Source: JAEULH01 sp963746275 (GTDB taxonomy: Bacteria > Pseudomonadota > Alphaproteobacteria > Rhodospirillales > Defluviicoccaceae). From it: a stretch of DNA of 64,000 bases. The stretch is taken from positions 34,889-98,888 of the forward strand of contig CAVVAX010000024.1 of NCBI GenBank assembly GCA_963746275.1, in the 5' to 3' direction. The notes under the pieces were generated by a model. It saw nothing but the letters and a program-made list of their open reading frames with translations. It searched no databases and had not been told where the DNA came from. Both the position numbers and the translations under genes were made by a program. Shown here one piece after another: positions 30,039 to 39,322 of the stretch (positions are counted from its first letter, which is position 1; each line of letters starts with the position of its first letter).

Positions 30039-30066
30039 TTCGGGCCGGTGCAGCCACCGGCCCGAA
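30039..30066 (-). terminator. Strong hairpin in the argD leader (terminator or attenuator-like)
   Basis: TTCGGGCCGGTG and its perfect complement CACCGGCCCGAA flank a 4-base loop, a 12-bp GC-rich stem. On the minus strand it is followed by CTGTTTGTG, a weak T-run, about 85 nt before the argD start, so it could attenuate argD-argF-hslO. On the plus strand it is followed by AAAAACC, so it would not terminate there. Confidence 0.4.
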
Positions 30067-30171
30067 AAACCGCTATCCTATGGAAGCGAGGCGCACGCTG
30101 TCAACGTCGGCAAGCCGCCCGAGCGCCTGACAGGCTATGGCGACGGCCCGGATCCGGCGCGGTTCGCGAAG

Positions 30172-30199
30172 CTTGGCTCCGCAGAAAAGATGCTATAGT
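30172..30199 (+). promoter_or_regulatory. Likely sigma-70-type promoter of the signalling module
   Basis: CTTGGC (30172-30177) and TATAGT (30194-30199) are separated by 16 bp, close to the alphaproteobacterial CTTGAC/TATAAT pattern, about 50 bp before the response-regulator start. A purine-rich GGGAGGAAGGGA directly precedes that ATG. Confidence 0.45.
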
Positions 30200-30250
30200 G
30201 ACAGGAGCCGCCGCGGCTAGACGGCGGGAGGGGGAGTTGGGAGGAAGGGA

Positions 30251-30625
30251 ATGGCGAAATCCATTCTTGTCGTCGAGGACGAGCCGAACATCGTCCTCTC
30301 GCTCCAGTTCCTGATGAAGAAGGCGGGTTTCGAGGTACGGGTCGCGCGCGACGGCGAAGAGGCGCTGGCCGCGGTCGAGGAACGCGCTCCCGACCTGATG
30401 CTGCTGGACGTAATGATCCCCAAGCGCGACGGCTACGACGTCTGCCAAACGGTGCGCGCCAACCCCGCCTGGGGCGGCATCTACATCATCATGCTCACCG
30501 CCAAGGGTCGCGAGGTGGACCGGGAGAAGGGCATCGCCCTTGGCGCCAACGACTATGTTACCAAGCCGTTTTCGACCCGTGACCTGACCGAGAAGGTCAA
30601 GCAGCTTCTCGACCAGCCGGTCTGA
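30251..30625 (+). CDS. Single-domain response regulator (CheY-like)
   Basis: The 124-residue protein is a receiver domain only: ILVVEDEPN gives the acidic pocket (Glu9, Asp10, Glu11), Asp53 in LMLLDVMIP is the phosphate acceptor, and MLTAKG and TKPFS supply the Thr and Lys. There is no output domain, so it must act by contacting another protein or as a phosphate relay. It is first in a four-gene rightward set ending in a symporter-type histidine kinase, the likely phosphodonor (inference). The start has the strong ribosome binding site GGGAGGAAGGGA. Confidence 0.93.
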   Translation: MAKSILVVEDEPNIVLSLQFLMKKAGFEVRVARDGEEALAAVEERAPDLMLLDVMIPKRDGYDVCQTVRANPAWGGIYIIMLTAKGREVDREKGIALGANDYVTKPFSTRDLTEKVKQLLDQPV

Positions 30626-30643
30626 GCAAGCCGGCTCCGGCTT

Positions 30644-32836
30644 GTGCCGGACCTCCGCCGCAGTGGGCGGCGGACGATCGACATCCCGAAGTATCGCCAG
30701 TGGGCCGAAGTACCGCCGATGGGGCCGCGGCTCTTTCTCCTCCTTTGCTTCGCCGGACTTGGCGCCGCGGCGCTCATCGCCGTCATCGCCGGCGTCTGGC
30801 TGATCACCTCCTCCCTCCCCGAGGGCGGCAAGGAGGTCCGCGACGTCGTCATCGTCTACGGCGGCGGCATCGCCTGCCTGCTCGTCGCCGTCATCGCCGT
30901 GCTGTGGGGCTATCTCGACCACGCCCTGGCGCAGCCGCTGGCGGCGGTGGTCCGTGGGATCCAGACCGTCGTCTACGCCAACCCGGAGCATCGCATCGAG
31001 GTCGGCGAGAACCATGAGCTGGGCGGCTTGCCGGCGGCGGTGAACGACCTGGTGCGCAAGCTGTCGCAGGCGCGCAACACCGTGGAGGACGCCGTCGCCC
31101 GGGCGACCCAGTCGCTCGAGCAGCAGAAGAACCAGCTCGCGGTGATCCTTCAGGACCTGTCCGAGGGCGTAATCGTCTGCAACCTCAACCACAACATCCT
31201 GCTCTACAACAGCCGGGCGCTGCAGCTCCTGCACATCGCCGGCGACATCGGCCTCGACCGGTCGCTGTTCACCTTCATGACCCGCCACCCGATCCTGCAC
31301 TGCCTCGGCCGGCTGACCAGCCGGGTGGCCGAGGGCCGGCACGCGGACCATCCGGAAGGACTGATGGCGTCGTTTGTTGGCGCCAGCTGCGACGGCCGCT
31401 ACATCCTCGACAGCCGGATGAGCCTGATCCTGGACCCCGACGGGACCGCCACCGGCTACGTGCTGACCTTCGATGACGACACCGAGGAGCTGGCGGCGCT
31501 AGGCCTGCGCGACCGGCTGCTGCGGGAAGCGACCGAGGGCCTGCGCGCGCCCGTCGCCAACCTCTCGGCGGCGGCCGAAATCCTCGGCGCCAACCCCAGC
31601 ATGGACGCCGGCCAGCAGAGCCAGTTCAAGCACGTGATCTTGAGCGAGAGCCGGTTCCTCGCCAACCGCCTGGAGCGGCTGTCCGCGCAGTACCGCGACA
31701 TCATCACTGGCCACTGGCCGATGAGCGACATCTACTCCGGCAACCTGTTCAACCACGTCGCGAGGAGGCTGAAGGAGCAGCGCAACGTCACGACGGTGAT
31801 GACCGGCCTGCCGCAGTGGCTGCACGGCGACAGCTACACCCTGGTCGAGCTGCTCAACCGGATGATCCTCAAGGTCAGCGACTTGACCGGGGCGACCAGC
31901 TTCGACCTCGAGGCCGTACGCGGCGACCGCCATATCTACGTCGACGTCGCCTGGCACGGCCAGGCGATCCCCTCGGCGGCGCTGACCGCCTGGCTCGCCG
32001 ACCGTCTCGACGAAGCCCTCGGCGGCCTGAGCCTGCGCGAGGTGCTGGAGCGGCACCGGACCGACATCTGGAGCCTCGCCGACGGCGGCGGCGTCGCCCG
32101 GCTGCGGTTGCCATTGCCGCAGGCGAAAAGGGCGGCGCGGCAGGCCGAGGTCCACCGGCTGCCGCCGCGGCCGGAGTTCTACGACTTCGAGCTGCTGGCG
32201 CGACCGCAGGACTTCGGCGAACTCGGCGCCCGGCCGCTCCGGGCCATCACCTACGCGGTCTTCGACACCGAGACCACCGGCCTCGACCCGGAGGGCGGCG
32301 ACGAGATCGTTGCCATCGCCGGCGTGCGGATCGTCAACGGCCGGATCCTCACCGGCGAGTCGTTCGAGCGGGTCGTCGACCCCAGGCGGCCGATCCCGCC
32401 GGCGTCCGTCCGGTTCCATGGCATCACCGACGAGACGGTGCGCGACAAGCCGCCAATCCAGGTGGTGCTGCCGCAGTTCCGCGCCTTCGTCGGCAACGCC
32501 GTGCTCGTCGCCCATAACGCCGCCTTCGACCTGAAATTCCTGAAGCTCAAGGAGGCGGAATGCGGCGTCGAGTTTTCCATGCCGGTGCTGGATACGCTGT
32601 TACTTTCCGCGTTTTTGCATGACTATACGGGAAAGCACGGGCTCGACGTCGTCGCCGGCCGCTTCGGCATCGAGGTGCACGGTCGCCACACCGCACTCGG
32701 CGACGCTTTGGCGGCGGCGGGCGTGTTCCTGAAGATGATCGACGTGCTCGAGGCGCGCGGCATCAGCACGCTGGACGAGGCGCTTTCGGCCAGCAACGCC
32801 CTGGTCGAGACGCGGGCCAGGCTCGCGGGCGCGTAG
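30644..32836 (+). CDS. Membrane HAMP/PAS pseudokinase fused to a DnaQ-type 3'-5' exonuclease
   Basis: The 730-residue protein starts with two membrane helices (about 27-50 and 67-92) around a short loop, then a HAMP-like linker and coiled coil, and a PAS-like region (NQLAVILQDLSEGVIVCNLN near 165). A region follows like a histidine-kinase dimerisation helix, but with EATEGLRAPVANL where kinases have SHELRTP, so the phospho-acceptor His is missing. The ATPase-like part (LVELLNRMI, VAWHGQAIPS) lacks the glycine boxes. Residues 535-710 are a DnaQ exonuclease with intact ExoI (Asp541, Glu543 in FDTETTGLD), ExoII (HNAAFD 624-629) and ExoIII (His682, Asp687). Related fusions are usually annotated only as exonuclease or polymerase III epsilon. 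Function unknown. Confidence 0.88.
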   Translation: MPDLRRSGRRTIDIPKYRQWAEVPPMGPRLFLLLCFAGLGAAALIAVIAGVWLITSSLPEGGKEVRDVVIVYGGGIACLLVAVIAVLWGYLDHALAQPLAAVVRGIQTVVYANPEHRIEVGENHELGGLPAAVNDLVRKLSQARNTVEDAVARATQSLEQQKNQLAVILQDLSEGVIVCNLNHNILLYNSRALQLLHIAGDIGLDRSLFTFMTRHPILHCLGRLTSRVAEGRHADHPEGLMASFVGASCDGRYILDSRMSLILDPDGTATGYVLTFDDDTEELAALGLRDRLLREATEGLRAPVANLSAAAEILGANPSMDAGQQSQFKHVILSESRFLANRLERLSAQYRDIITGHWPMSDIYSGNLFNHVARRLKEQRNVTTVMTGLPQWLHGDSYTLVELLNRMILKVSDLTGATSFDLEAVRGDRHIYVDVAWHGQAIPSAALTAWLADRLDEALGGLSLREVLERHRTDIWSLADGGGVARLRLPLPQAKRAARQAEVHRLPPRPEFYDFELLARPQDFGELGARPLRAITYAVFDTETTGLDPEGGDEIVAIAGVRIVNGRILTGESFERVVDPRRPIPPASVRFHGITDETVRDKPPIQVVLPQFRAFVGNAVLVAHNAAFDLKFLKLKEAECGVEFSMPVLDTLLLSAFLHDYTGKHGLDVVAGRFGIEVHGRHTALGDALAAAGVFLKMIDVLEARGISTLDEALSASNALVETRARLAGA

Positions 32837-32874
32837 GCGAGCGAAGCTCGCTGGGGCGTAAGAGGGAGGCAGAG

Positions 32875-33147
32875 GTGGATGAGAACCACCCGGTGACGGA
32901 GACGGCCGAGACCGAACGCGAGACCGCGCGCTTCGTCGCCCTGTTCCTGTTCGGCGTCATCCTGTTCAGCCCGCTCCTGATCAGGATCTTCGACGTGCGT
33001 GGCGTCAGCGTCTTCGGCATCCCGCTGCTGTACGCCTACCTGTTCGCGGGCTGGGCGCTGCTCATCGCAATCGCCGCCTGGCTCGCCGGCAAGATCATAA
33101 CGGCGCCGCCGGCGAAACCGCGGCCGTCGCCGCCCGCCGACGGCTAG
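32875..33147 (+). CDS. Small two-helix membrane protein of the symporter/kinase module
   Basis: The 90-residue protein has a polar acidic N-terminus (ENHPVTETAETERETARF), two hydrophobic helices (VALFLFGVILFSPLLIRIFD and YAYLFAGWALLIAIAAWLAG) and a Pro/Ala/Lys-rich tail. Small proteins like this often precede sodium:solute symporter genes and may act as accessory subunits. It sits 13 bp before the symporter/kinase fusion on the same strand. The role is inferred from position; the start is the GTG at 32875, preceded by GGGAGGCAGAG. Confidence 0.75.
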   Translation: MDENHPVTETAETERETARFVALFLFGVILFSPLLIRIFDVRGVSVFGIPLLYAYLFAGWALLIAIAAWLAGKIITAPPAKPRPSPPADG

Positions 33148-33160
33148 GCGGGCGAGCGGC

Positions 33161-35932
33161 ATGCTCCCCGGCTGGCTGATCATCGCGACCTCGTTCGGCT
33201 ACGTCTCGCTGCTCTTCGCGATTGCCTACTACGCCGATCGCAGGGCCGAGCGCGGCCGCGGCTGGATCGCCAACCCCTACATCTACGCCCTCTCCATCGC
33301 CGTCTACTGCACCGCCTGGACCTTCTACGGCAGCGTCGGCCGGGCGGCGACCAGCGGCATCGGCTTCCTGCCGATCTACCTCGGGCCGACGCTGGCCTTC
33401 CTGCTGGGCTGGATCGTGCTGCGGAAGATCCTGCGCATCAGCAAGGTGCACCACGTCACTTCCATCGCCGACCTGGTCTCCTCGCGCTACGGCAAGAGCC
33501 ACCTGCTCGGCGGCTTGGTGACGGTGATCGCCGTCGTCGGGATCATGCCGTACCTGTCGCTGCAGCTCAAAGCGGTGGCGACCAGCTACAACGTGCTGTT
33601 GCACTATCCTGAAGTGACGGCGGCGGTCACGCCGGAGCACATGCCGCTGTTCGGCGACACCGCGCTCTGGATCGCGGCGCTGATGGCGCTGTTCGCCATC
33701 CTCTTCGGCACCCGGCACATCGACGCGACCGAGCACCACGAGGGCATGGTCGCGGCCATCGCCTTCGAGTCCGTCGTCAAGCTCGTAGCCTTCACCACCG
33801 TCGGCCTGTTCGTGACCTACGGCCTGTTCGACGGCTTCGGCGACCTGTTCCGCCAGGCCGCCGCCGAACCCAGGCTGGCCGAGCTGCAGAGTGCCGGCAT
33901 CGTCGGCGGGCAATGGCTGCCGCTGACGTTTCTGGCCATGCTCACCGTCGTCTGCCTGCCGCGGCAATTCCAGGTGATCGTCGTCGAGAACACCGACGAG
34001 AGCCACCTGAAGAAGGCAATCTGGCTGTTTCCGCTGTACCTGCTGTTGATCAACATCTTCGTCCTGCCGATCGCGCTGGGTGGGCTCTTGCGCTTTCCGC
34101 TCGGCACCGTCGATGCCGACACCTTCGTCCTCGTCCTGCCTATGGCCGAGCAGCAGCCCTACCTCGCGCTCTTCGCCTTCATCGGCGGCCTGTCGGCGGC
34201 GACCGGCATGGTCATCGTCGAGACCGTGGCGCTCAGCACGATGATCTGCAACGACCTGGTCATGCCGGTGGTGCTGCGGTCGAACTGGATGCGCTTGGCC
34301 GAGCACCGCGACCTCTCCGGGCTGCTGCTGGCGATCCGGCGCACGGCCATCGCCGTCATCATGCTGCTCGGCTACCTCTACTTCCGGCTCATCGGCGAGT
34401 CCTTCGCGCTTGCCTCGATCGGCCTCGTCTCGTTTGCCGCCGCCGCCCAGTTCGCGCCGGCCATCCTGCTCGGGATCTACTGGAAGGGCGCCTCGCGCCG
34501 CGGCGCCCTGGTTGGAATGGTCGCGGGCTTCGCCGTCTGGGCCTACACCCTGCTGCTGCCGTCCTTTGCCCAGTCCGGCTGGATCGCGCAGTCCTTCATC
34601 GATACCGGGCCCTTCGCCATCGAGCTGCTCAAGCCCTACGCCCTGTTCGGCCTCAGCGGCGTCGATCCGATCACCCATTCGCTGTTCTGGAGCCTGCTCA
34701 CCAACGTCGGCGCCTTCATCGCCGTCTCGCTCGCTGACCGGCCGAGCACCATCGAGCGGATCCAGGCAACGCTCTTCGTGGAGGTGTTCCGCCAAGGTGG
34801 CGTCGAGCCAGCGGGCCTTTGGCAGGGCGCCGTGCCCCTCAGCGACTTGAGGGCGATGGCCGAGCGGTTCCTCGGCCGCGACCGGACGCAGGAGGTCTTC
34901 GCCGAGTACGCGCGCAGCCATCGTCTCGACCTGGCGCACTCCACCCATGCCGATGGCGATCTCGTCCAGTACGTCGAGCGCAGGCTGTCCGGGGTGATCG
35001 GCGCGGCCTCGGCGCGGGTGATGGTGGCGACGACGCTGAAGGGCGAAGGGGTCGGCCTCGAGGAAATCATGCAGATCCTCGACGAGACCTCCCAGGTCCT
35101 CGAGTACAGCCGTCAGCTCGAGCAGAAGTCACGGGAACTCGAACGCGCCACCAACGAGCTGAAGGCGGCGAACGAGCGGCTGACCGAGCTCGACCGGATG
35201 AAGGACGACTTCCTCTCGACCGTCACCCACGAGCTGCGCACGCCGCTGACCTCGATCCGCTCCTTCTCCGAAATCCTCCATGATTCGCCCGACCTCGACC
35301 TGACCGAGCGGCAGCACTTCCTCACCATCATCATCCGCGAGAGCGAGCGCCTGACCCGGCTGATCAACCAGGTCCTCGACCTCACCAAGATCGAGACCGG
35401 GCGGATGAAGTGGCAGATGACCGACGTCGACCTTTGCGACGTCATCGATCACGCCGTCTCGGCCCTGCGCCATCTGTTCGAGGAGAAGAGCATCGCGCTG
35501 GAGGTGCATGGCCCCGACCGGGTGCCGCCGATCCGCGGCGACCGCGACCAGCTCATCCAACTCGTCATCAACCTGCTCTCCAACGCCGAGAAGTTCTGCC
35601 CCCCCGGCACCGGCCGCGTCGACGTCTCGCTGCAGACGGGCGCGCGCGGCGTGACGGTGAGCGTCGCCGACAACGGCCTTGGCATTCCGGTCAACGAGCA
35701 GGAGCTGATCTTCGAGAAGTTCCACCAGGTCCGCAGCGGCAACACCGGCAACCCGATGGGCTCGGGCCTCGGGCTCGCCATCTGCCGCGGCATCGTCGAG
35801 CACCTGGGCGGGCGGATCTGGGTCCGCAGCACCCCAGGAAAAGGGGCCACATTCTTCTTCACCGTGCCCTACGCCCGCAGCCGCGAAGGCGCCGATGCGG
35901 CGCGCGCCACCGTCGGCGAGGCCGGGGAGTAG
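33161..35932 (+). CDS. Sodium:solute symporter/histidine kinase fusion (CrbS-like)
   Basis: The 923-residue protein has an N-terminal transporter-like part of about 500 residues with roughly 13 membrane helices (YCTAWTFYGSVGRAATSGIG, FGTRHIDATEHHEGM, CLPRQFQVIVVENTDE). A linker and a coiled coil (SRQLEQKSRELERATNELKA) follow, then a HisKA domain with His690 in THELRTPLTS and an ATPase domain with LVINLLSNAEKF, VADNGLGIP and GSGLGLAICRG. All kinase motifs are intact. CrbS-type proteins sense or transport small carboxylates such as acetate and control their use. The companion response regulator is probably the product of the gene at 30251 or one encoded elsewhere. Confidence 0.93.
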   Translation: MLPGWLIIATSFGYVSLLFAIAYYADRRAERGRGWIANPYIYALSIAVYCTAWTFYGSVGRAATSGIGFLPIYLGPTLAFLLGWIVLRKILRISKVHHVTSIADLVSSRYGKSHLLGGLVTVIAVVGIMPYLSLQLKAVATSYNVLLHYPEVTAAVTPEHMPLFGDTALWIAALMALFAILFGTRHIDATEHHEGMVAAIAFESVVKLVAFTTVGLFVTYGLFDGFGDLFRQAAAEPRLAELQSAGIVGGQWLPLTFLAMLTVVCLPRQFQVIVVENTDESHLKKAIWLFPLYLLLINIFVLPIALGGLLRFPLGTVDADTFVLVLPMAEQQPYLALFAFIGGLSAATGMVIVETVALSTMICNDLVMPVVLRSNWMRLAEHRDLSGLLLAIRRTAIAVIMLLGYLYFRLIGESFALASIGLVSFAAAAQFAPAILLGIYWKGASRRGALVGMVAGFAVWAYTLLLPSFAQSGWIAQSFIDTGPFAIELLKPYALFGLSGVDPITHSLFWSLLTNVGAFIAVSLADRPSTIERIQATLFVEVFRQGGVEPAGLWQGAVPLSDLRAMAERFLGRDRTQEVFAEYARSHRLDLAHSTHADGDLVQYVERRLSGVIGAASARVMVATTLKGEGVGLEEIMQILDETSQVLEYSRQLEQKSRELERATNELKAANERLTELDRMKDDFLSTVTHELRTPLTSIRSFSEILHDSPDLDLTERQHFLTIIIRESERLTRLINQVLDLTKIETGRMKWQMTDVDLCDVIDHAVSALRHLFEEKSIALEVHGPDRVPPIRGDRDQLIQLVINLLSNAEKFCPPGTGRVDVSLQTGARGVTVSVADNGLGIPVNEQELIFEKFHQVRSGNTGNPMGSGLGLAICRGIVEHLGGRIWVRSTPGKGATFFFTVPYARSREGADAARATVGEAGE

Positions 35933-35978
35933 GCAGTTCGGGTAAGCAGCCGCTGCTGCTCCTCCCGGTCGGGAGGGC

Positions 35979-36227
35979 TCAGTTATCCTGCGCCGCGTTC
36001 AGGGTGCGGATCATGCGCTCGATCACCGCCGCAGCGAACGTGTTCACGTCCTTGTCCAGCCCCTCCTCCGCGGCGTTGCGGTGGGCGGATGCCGCGTCCT
36101 CCAGCGCGCAGATGATCTCATGCTTGCGGACCATGCCGCACTCGACCAGGGCAATGGCCAGCGATTCTCCCACGGACAGGGCGGCACGGGCGACGGCGTC
36201 GTCGCTCCTTCGCTCACTGTTGCTCAT
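35979..36227 (-). CDS. Small hypothetical protein
   Basis: The 82-residue soluble, helical protein begins MSNSERRSDDAVARAALSVG and contains ALVECGMVRKHEIICALEDA and FAAAVIERMIRTLNAAQD. No signal peptide or membrane segment is present. An upstream in-frame start at 36269 is possible, but the ATG at 36227 better fits the start of the Ser/Arg-rich segment. It lies 59 bp downstream of the EEP gene on the same strand and converges on the symporter/kinase gene. I do not recognise the family. Confidence 0.6.
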   Translation of the reverse strand: MSNSERRSDDAVARAALSVGESLAIALVECGMVRKHEIICALEDAASAHRNAAEEGLDKDVNTFAAAVIERMIRTLNAAQDN

Positions 36228-36286
36228 GATTCGGCTTCGCAAGTAGTCATCTGGCCGGACTTTAGCCACGGCCGCTGCGGGCGACG

Positions 36287-37118
36287 TTAAATAAGGTTAT
36301 GGTCGAACCTAGAAGACCCGGACGTCAGCGCTACAGAAGGGGAAGAAGAAGCTCGGGGCGGCAGGGTAAACATCGCCTTGACCGGCAAGTGATCAGACGC
36401 CACGCGGGATGTTTCACTCACGTGGCGGGCCGGACGGCGCGTCAGCATCAACGCCCGCCCGCAGATGCGATCGAGCGGCAGCAGCGGCCAGCGGGCTGGA
36501 AAGCTCCCGACGTGGTCGTCGCAGCTCAGCGCGCCGCTGAGGCTTCGGGAAACCGCCCCGAAGCGCACCCATTCGTTGAAGTCGCCCATGAGCAGAAGGG
36601 GACGGGCCGCGTCCGCATCGCGGCCGATGTGCGCCAAGAGCGACGCCATCTGCCGGCGTCGCTCCCGGGCGCGCAGGCCGAAGTGGGTGACGATCGCCCG
36701 CAGCGGCCGACCTTCGCGCGCTGCCGGCCAGGCGATGTCGGCGTCGATGCCGCCGCGCGGCTCGCGCCCGTTCGCGCTCAGGTCGAACAGCCGGGTGTTC
36801 AGGATTGGCCAGCGCGACAGCAACGCGTTGCCGTACTGACCGCGGTGGCAGACGATGTTGAGCCCCGCGGCGACATGGAAGCCGAGCCGGTGGGCGAGGA
36901 AGGCAAGCTGATCGTGGCCGCCCGGCGCGGTGAGGCGGCTGTCGATCTCCTGCAGTCCGATGATGTCGGCGTCGAGCTCCTCGAGCACGGCGGCGACCCG
37001 GGCGGGGCTGTAGCGGCCGTCTGTGCCGAAGCAGCGGTGGATGTTGTAGGTCGCGGCGGCGATCTGGCGGGCGGGCCGCGGGCTGACGGCCGAGCCGCGC
37101 GCGCCCGTCTTGCGTCAC
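36287..37118 (-). CDS. Endonuclease/exonuclease/phosphatase (EEP) family protein (frameshifted)
   Basis: EEP enzymes cleave phosphodiesters in nucleic acids or lipids. Visible motifs are ATYNIHRCFGTDGRYSPARV, the metal-binding Glu in DADIIGLQEID, GLNIVCHRGQYGNALLSRWP, LLLMGDFNEW and SRVASDHLPV. The GTG at 37118 overlaps the stop of the phospholipase D gene (GTGA), giving VTQDGRA. One base must then be dropped near 37093 to reach GSAVSPRPARQIAAATYN, for a product of about 276 residues. It is coupled to a membrane PLD/VTT protein, a pairing I recall from other proteobacteria. The true substrate (DNA, RNA or phospholipid) is open. Confidence 0.85.
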
Positions 37119-39316
37119 GACCGCTGCGCTGCCAGCCTGCGCCGCCTCCGGCCATGGCGGCGGTGGAGCCAGCGGACGCCAAGGCTCAAGCCAAGAATAA
37201 GAACCAGGGTGATCGCGACCAGGACGCTGATGTTGAGCCAGTCCGGCTTGCGCAGGACGGCGCCGATCTGCGCACCGAGCATCGAAAGCGCCAGGATGCC
37301 CGGCGCAAGGCCCAGCGCGGTGCCGAGGACGAAGTGGACGAAGCGGACCCGGATGGCGCCGGCGAGGAAGTTGACGACGGCGTAAGGCGCCACCGGGACC
37401 AGCCGCACCAGGGCGATGGCCAAGGCGCCGCGGCCCGAGAGCGCGTCGCCGATGCGGCGCCAGCGGGGGCCGAGGAGCCGGCGCGCCCAGCCCTGGCCGA
37501 GCAGCGCGCCGAGGCCGTAGTCGACGCCGGCGGCGAGCAAGGCGCCGGCGAAGGCGTAGGCGCTGCCGAGGACCGGGCCGAACGCGATCGCGGCGGTGGT
37601 GATCAGCACCGTTAGCGGCACCATGACGAAGCTGCCGACCACGAACGTGCCGATTGTGATCACCGCCGCCATTGGAGTGTTGCCGAACGTCTTCCACCAG
37701 TTCGCCAGGCTCTCGGTGTCGAGCCAGTCCGGCAGCGGGCCGACGCGCCAGAAGAGGGCCAGCGCGACGATGGCGCCGATGCCGAGGCCGACGAAGGTCA
37801 GGTGCCGCGCCACCACCCGCCAGTCGACGGAGCGTACCAGGCGGCCGATCAGCGTCTCGGCCTCCGCCGGCGCCTCGGGATCGATGATCGACTGGGACGA
37901 GGCGACGAAATCGGCGCCGTCCTCGAGTTCCTGGAGCTCGCCGATGTCGATGGGCTCCAGCGCCCGCTCCATGCCGCGCAGGGCGTCAATGGCCTCTATC
38001 AGCGAGCCCTTCTCTGCCAGCGCGGCGGCAGCCTCATCGGGTCCCCGGCCGCTGTGCTCGCCGACCAGACGGGCAAGCAGATGCCGGACCGCGCCGCGGT
38101 CTTGCGTCTCGATGGCGATGTCGCATTCGCTGTCGAGCCCCATGGAGCGGTTGGACAGGTTGGCGGAGCCGACGCGGACGAGCCGGTCGTCGGAGATCAT
38201 GACCTTGGCGTGGACGTGGATGGCGACGCCCGAGTTGAGGGGGCAAAGCACCCGCAAGCGGCCGTGCCGATCCGCTTGCCTGAGCCCGTAGATCAGCCGC
38301 GCCCGGCGGTCGGACATGGCCGCCTGCTCCAGCCAGTCCAGGTTCTCCTGCGGCAGCACCACGACAATCTCCGGGCCCTCGTCGCTCTCGAGCCGCTCTG
38401 CCAGCGCCGCAGCGATGCGCCCGGCGGTCAGGTACTGGTTCTCGATGTAGATGTAGTGCTTGGCCCTCGCGATCGAGGCCAGGTACAGGGCCTCCACCTC
38501 GCGGGTCGGCATTAGCCCGTCGATCCCGGGATCGGTGCGGGCGATGGCGACATCGACGTCGCGCAGGTCGACGCCGACGCCCTCGGGCCAAAGGTCCTCG
38601 CCGCCGCTCGTCACGGTGGTGATCTTCTTCCCCGTGGCGCGGCGCCAGCGCTCGCGGGCGAGGCTGCCGAGCGCGGCCGCCGCGGCGCCGTCGAGCGCCA
38701 CCTGCATGTCGTGGAAGGGGGGGTAGGCGCGTCCGGCGCTATCGGTCCGGCGCTCGTCGTCGACCCGGTGCTCCGGCGTGTCCCACCGCCGTGGGCCGAA
38801 GTCGATCCCGCCAATGAAGGCCAGCGCATCATCGATGACGACGATTTTCTGGTGGTGGCAGGCGCCCACGGGGTGAACGGCGTCCAGGCAGTAGCGCAGC
38901 CGCCGGTGGGTCATCAGGCCGAGCCGGTAGCTCGTGAACAGCTCCCGGTCGCCGGCGAAGACGACCGGGAAGTCCCAGGCCAGCACATGAACGTGCAGGC
39001 CCGGCCGGTTCGCCACCAGGTGGTCGAGGAAATCGCCGAGTTGGTCGGGCGCCGGCACGTCGTCGCGGTCCGGCTCCAGTCGGACCCGGCTGTCGACGTC
39101 CCAGCCGACGATGATGATCGAGCGCCGCGCCCGCAGCGCCGCCGCCTTGAAGGCGGAGAAGTAGGCGGCGGCGTCGATCAGGAACGAGACGCGGGGCGCG
39201 CGTTCGCGCCGCCAGCAGGTTTCGCCGTCGACGAACAGCCCATCGGCTGCCTGCGTGCCGGCGGCCTCGACCGCGGGATCCTCGCGACCGGGCTGCAGGA
39301 GGTCTGCCTGCACCAT
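37115..39316 (-). CDS. Phospholipase D domain fused to a VTT (TVP38/DedA) membrane domain
   Basis: The 733-residue protein has two PLD half-sites with intact HKD motifs: His155, Lys157, Asp162 in HQKIVVIDD, and His369, Lys371, Asp376 in HAKVMISDD followed by GSANLSNRSMG. After about residue 520 comes a polytopic VTT domain (AGALLAAGVDYGLGALLG, RRLLGPRWRRIGDALSGRG, VRLVPVAPYAVVNFLAGAI), a fold linked to lipid scrambling. The fusion suggests phospholipid synthesis or remodelling at the inner membrane, for instance a cardiolipin-synthase-like reaction. It starts 6 nt after the DUF2934-like gene and overlaps the EEP gene by 4 nt. Confidence 0.9.
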   Translation of the reverse strand: MVQADLLQPGREDPAVEAAGTQAADGLFVDGETCWRRERAPRVSFLIDAAAYFSAFKAAALRARRSIIIVGWDVDSRVRLEPDRDDVPAPDQLGDFLDHLVANRPGLHVHVLAWDFPVVFAGDRELFTSYRLGLMTHRRLRYCLDAVHPVGACHHQKIVVIDDALAFIGGIDFGPRRWDTPEHRVDDERRTDSAGRAYPPFHDMQVALDGAAAAALGSLARERWRRATGKKITTVTSGGEDLWPEGVGVDLRDVDVAIARTDPGIDGLMPTREVEALYLASIARAKHYIYIENQYLTAGRIAAALAERLESDEGPEIVVVLPQENLDWLEQAAMSDRRARLIYGLRQADRHGRLRVLCPLNSGVAIHVHAKVMISDDRLVRVGSANLSNRSMGLDSECDIAIETQDRGAVRHLLARLVGEHSGRGPDEAAAALAEKGSLIEAIDALRGMERALEPIDIGELQELEDGADFVASSQSIIDPEAPAEAETLIGRLVRSVDWRVVARHLTFVGLGIGAIVALALFWRVGPLPDWLDTESLANWWKTFGNTPMAAVITIGTFVVGSFVMVPLTVLITTAAIAFGPVLGSAYAFAGALLAAGVDYGLGALLGQGWARRLLGPRWRRIGDALSGRGALAIALVRLVPVAPYAVVNFLAGAIRVRFVHFVLGTALGLAPGILALSMLGAQIGAVLRKPDWLNISVLVAITLVLILGLSLGVRWLHRRHGRRRRRLAAQRS

Positions 39317-39322
39317 GGCCGC

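Noticed and set aside
36408..36427. Second parS-like site (GATGTTTCACTCACGTGGCG)
   Set aside because: Only the left half matches; the palindrome is broken by an insertion and it lies inside the EEP coding region.
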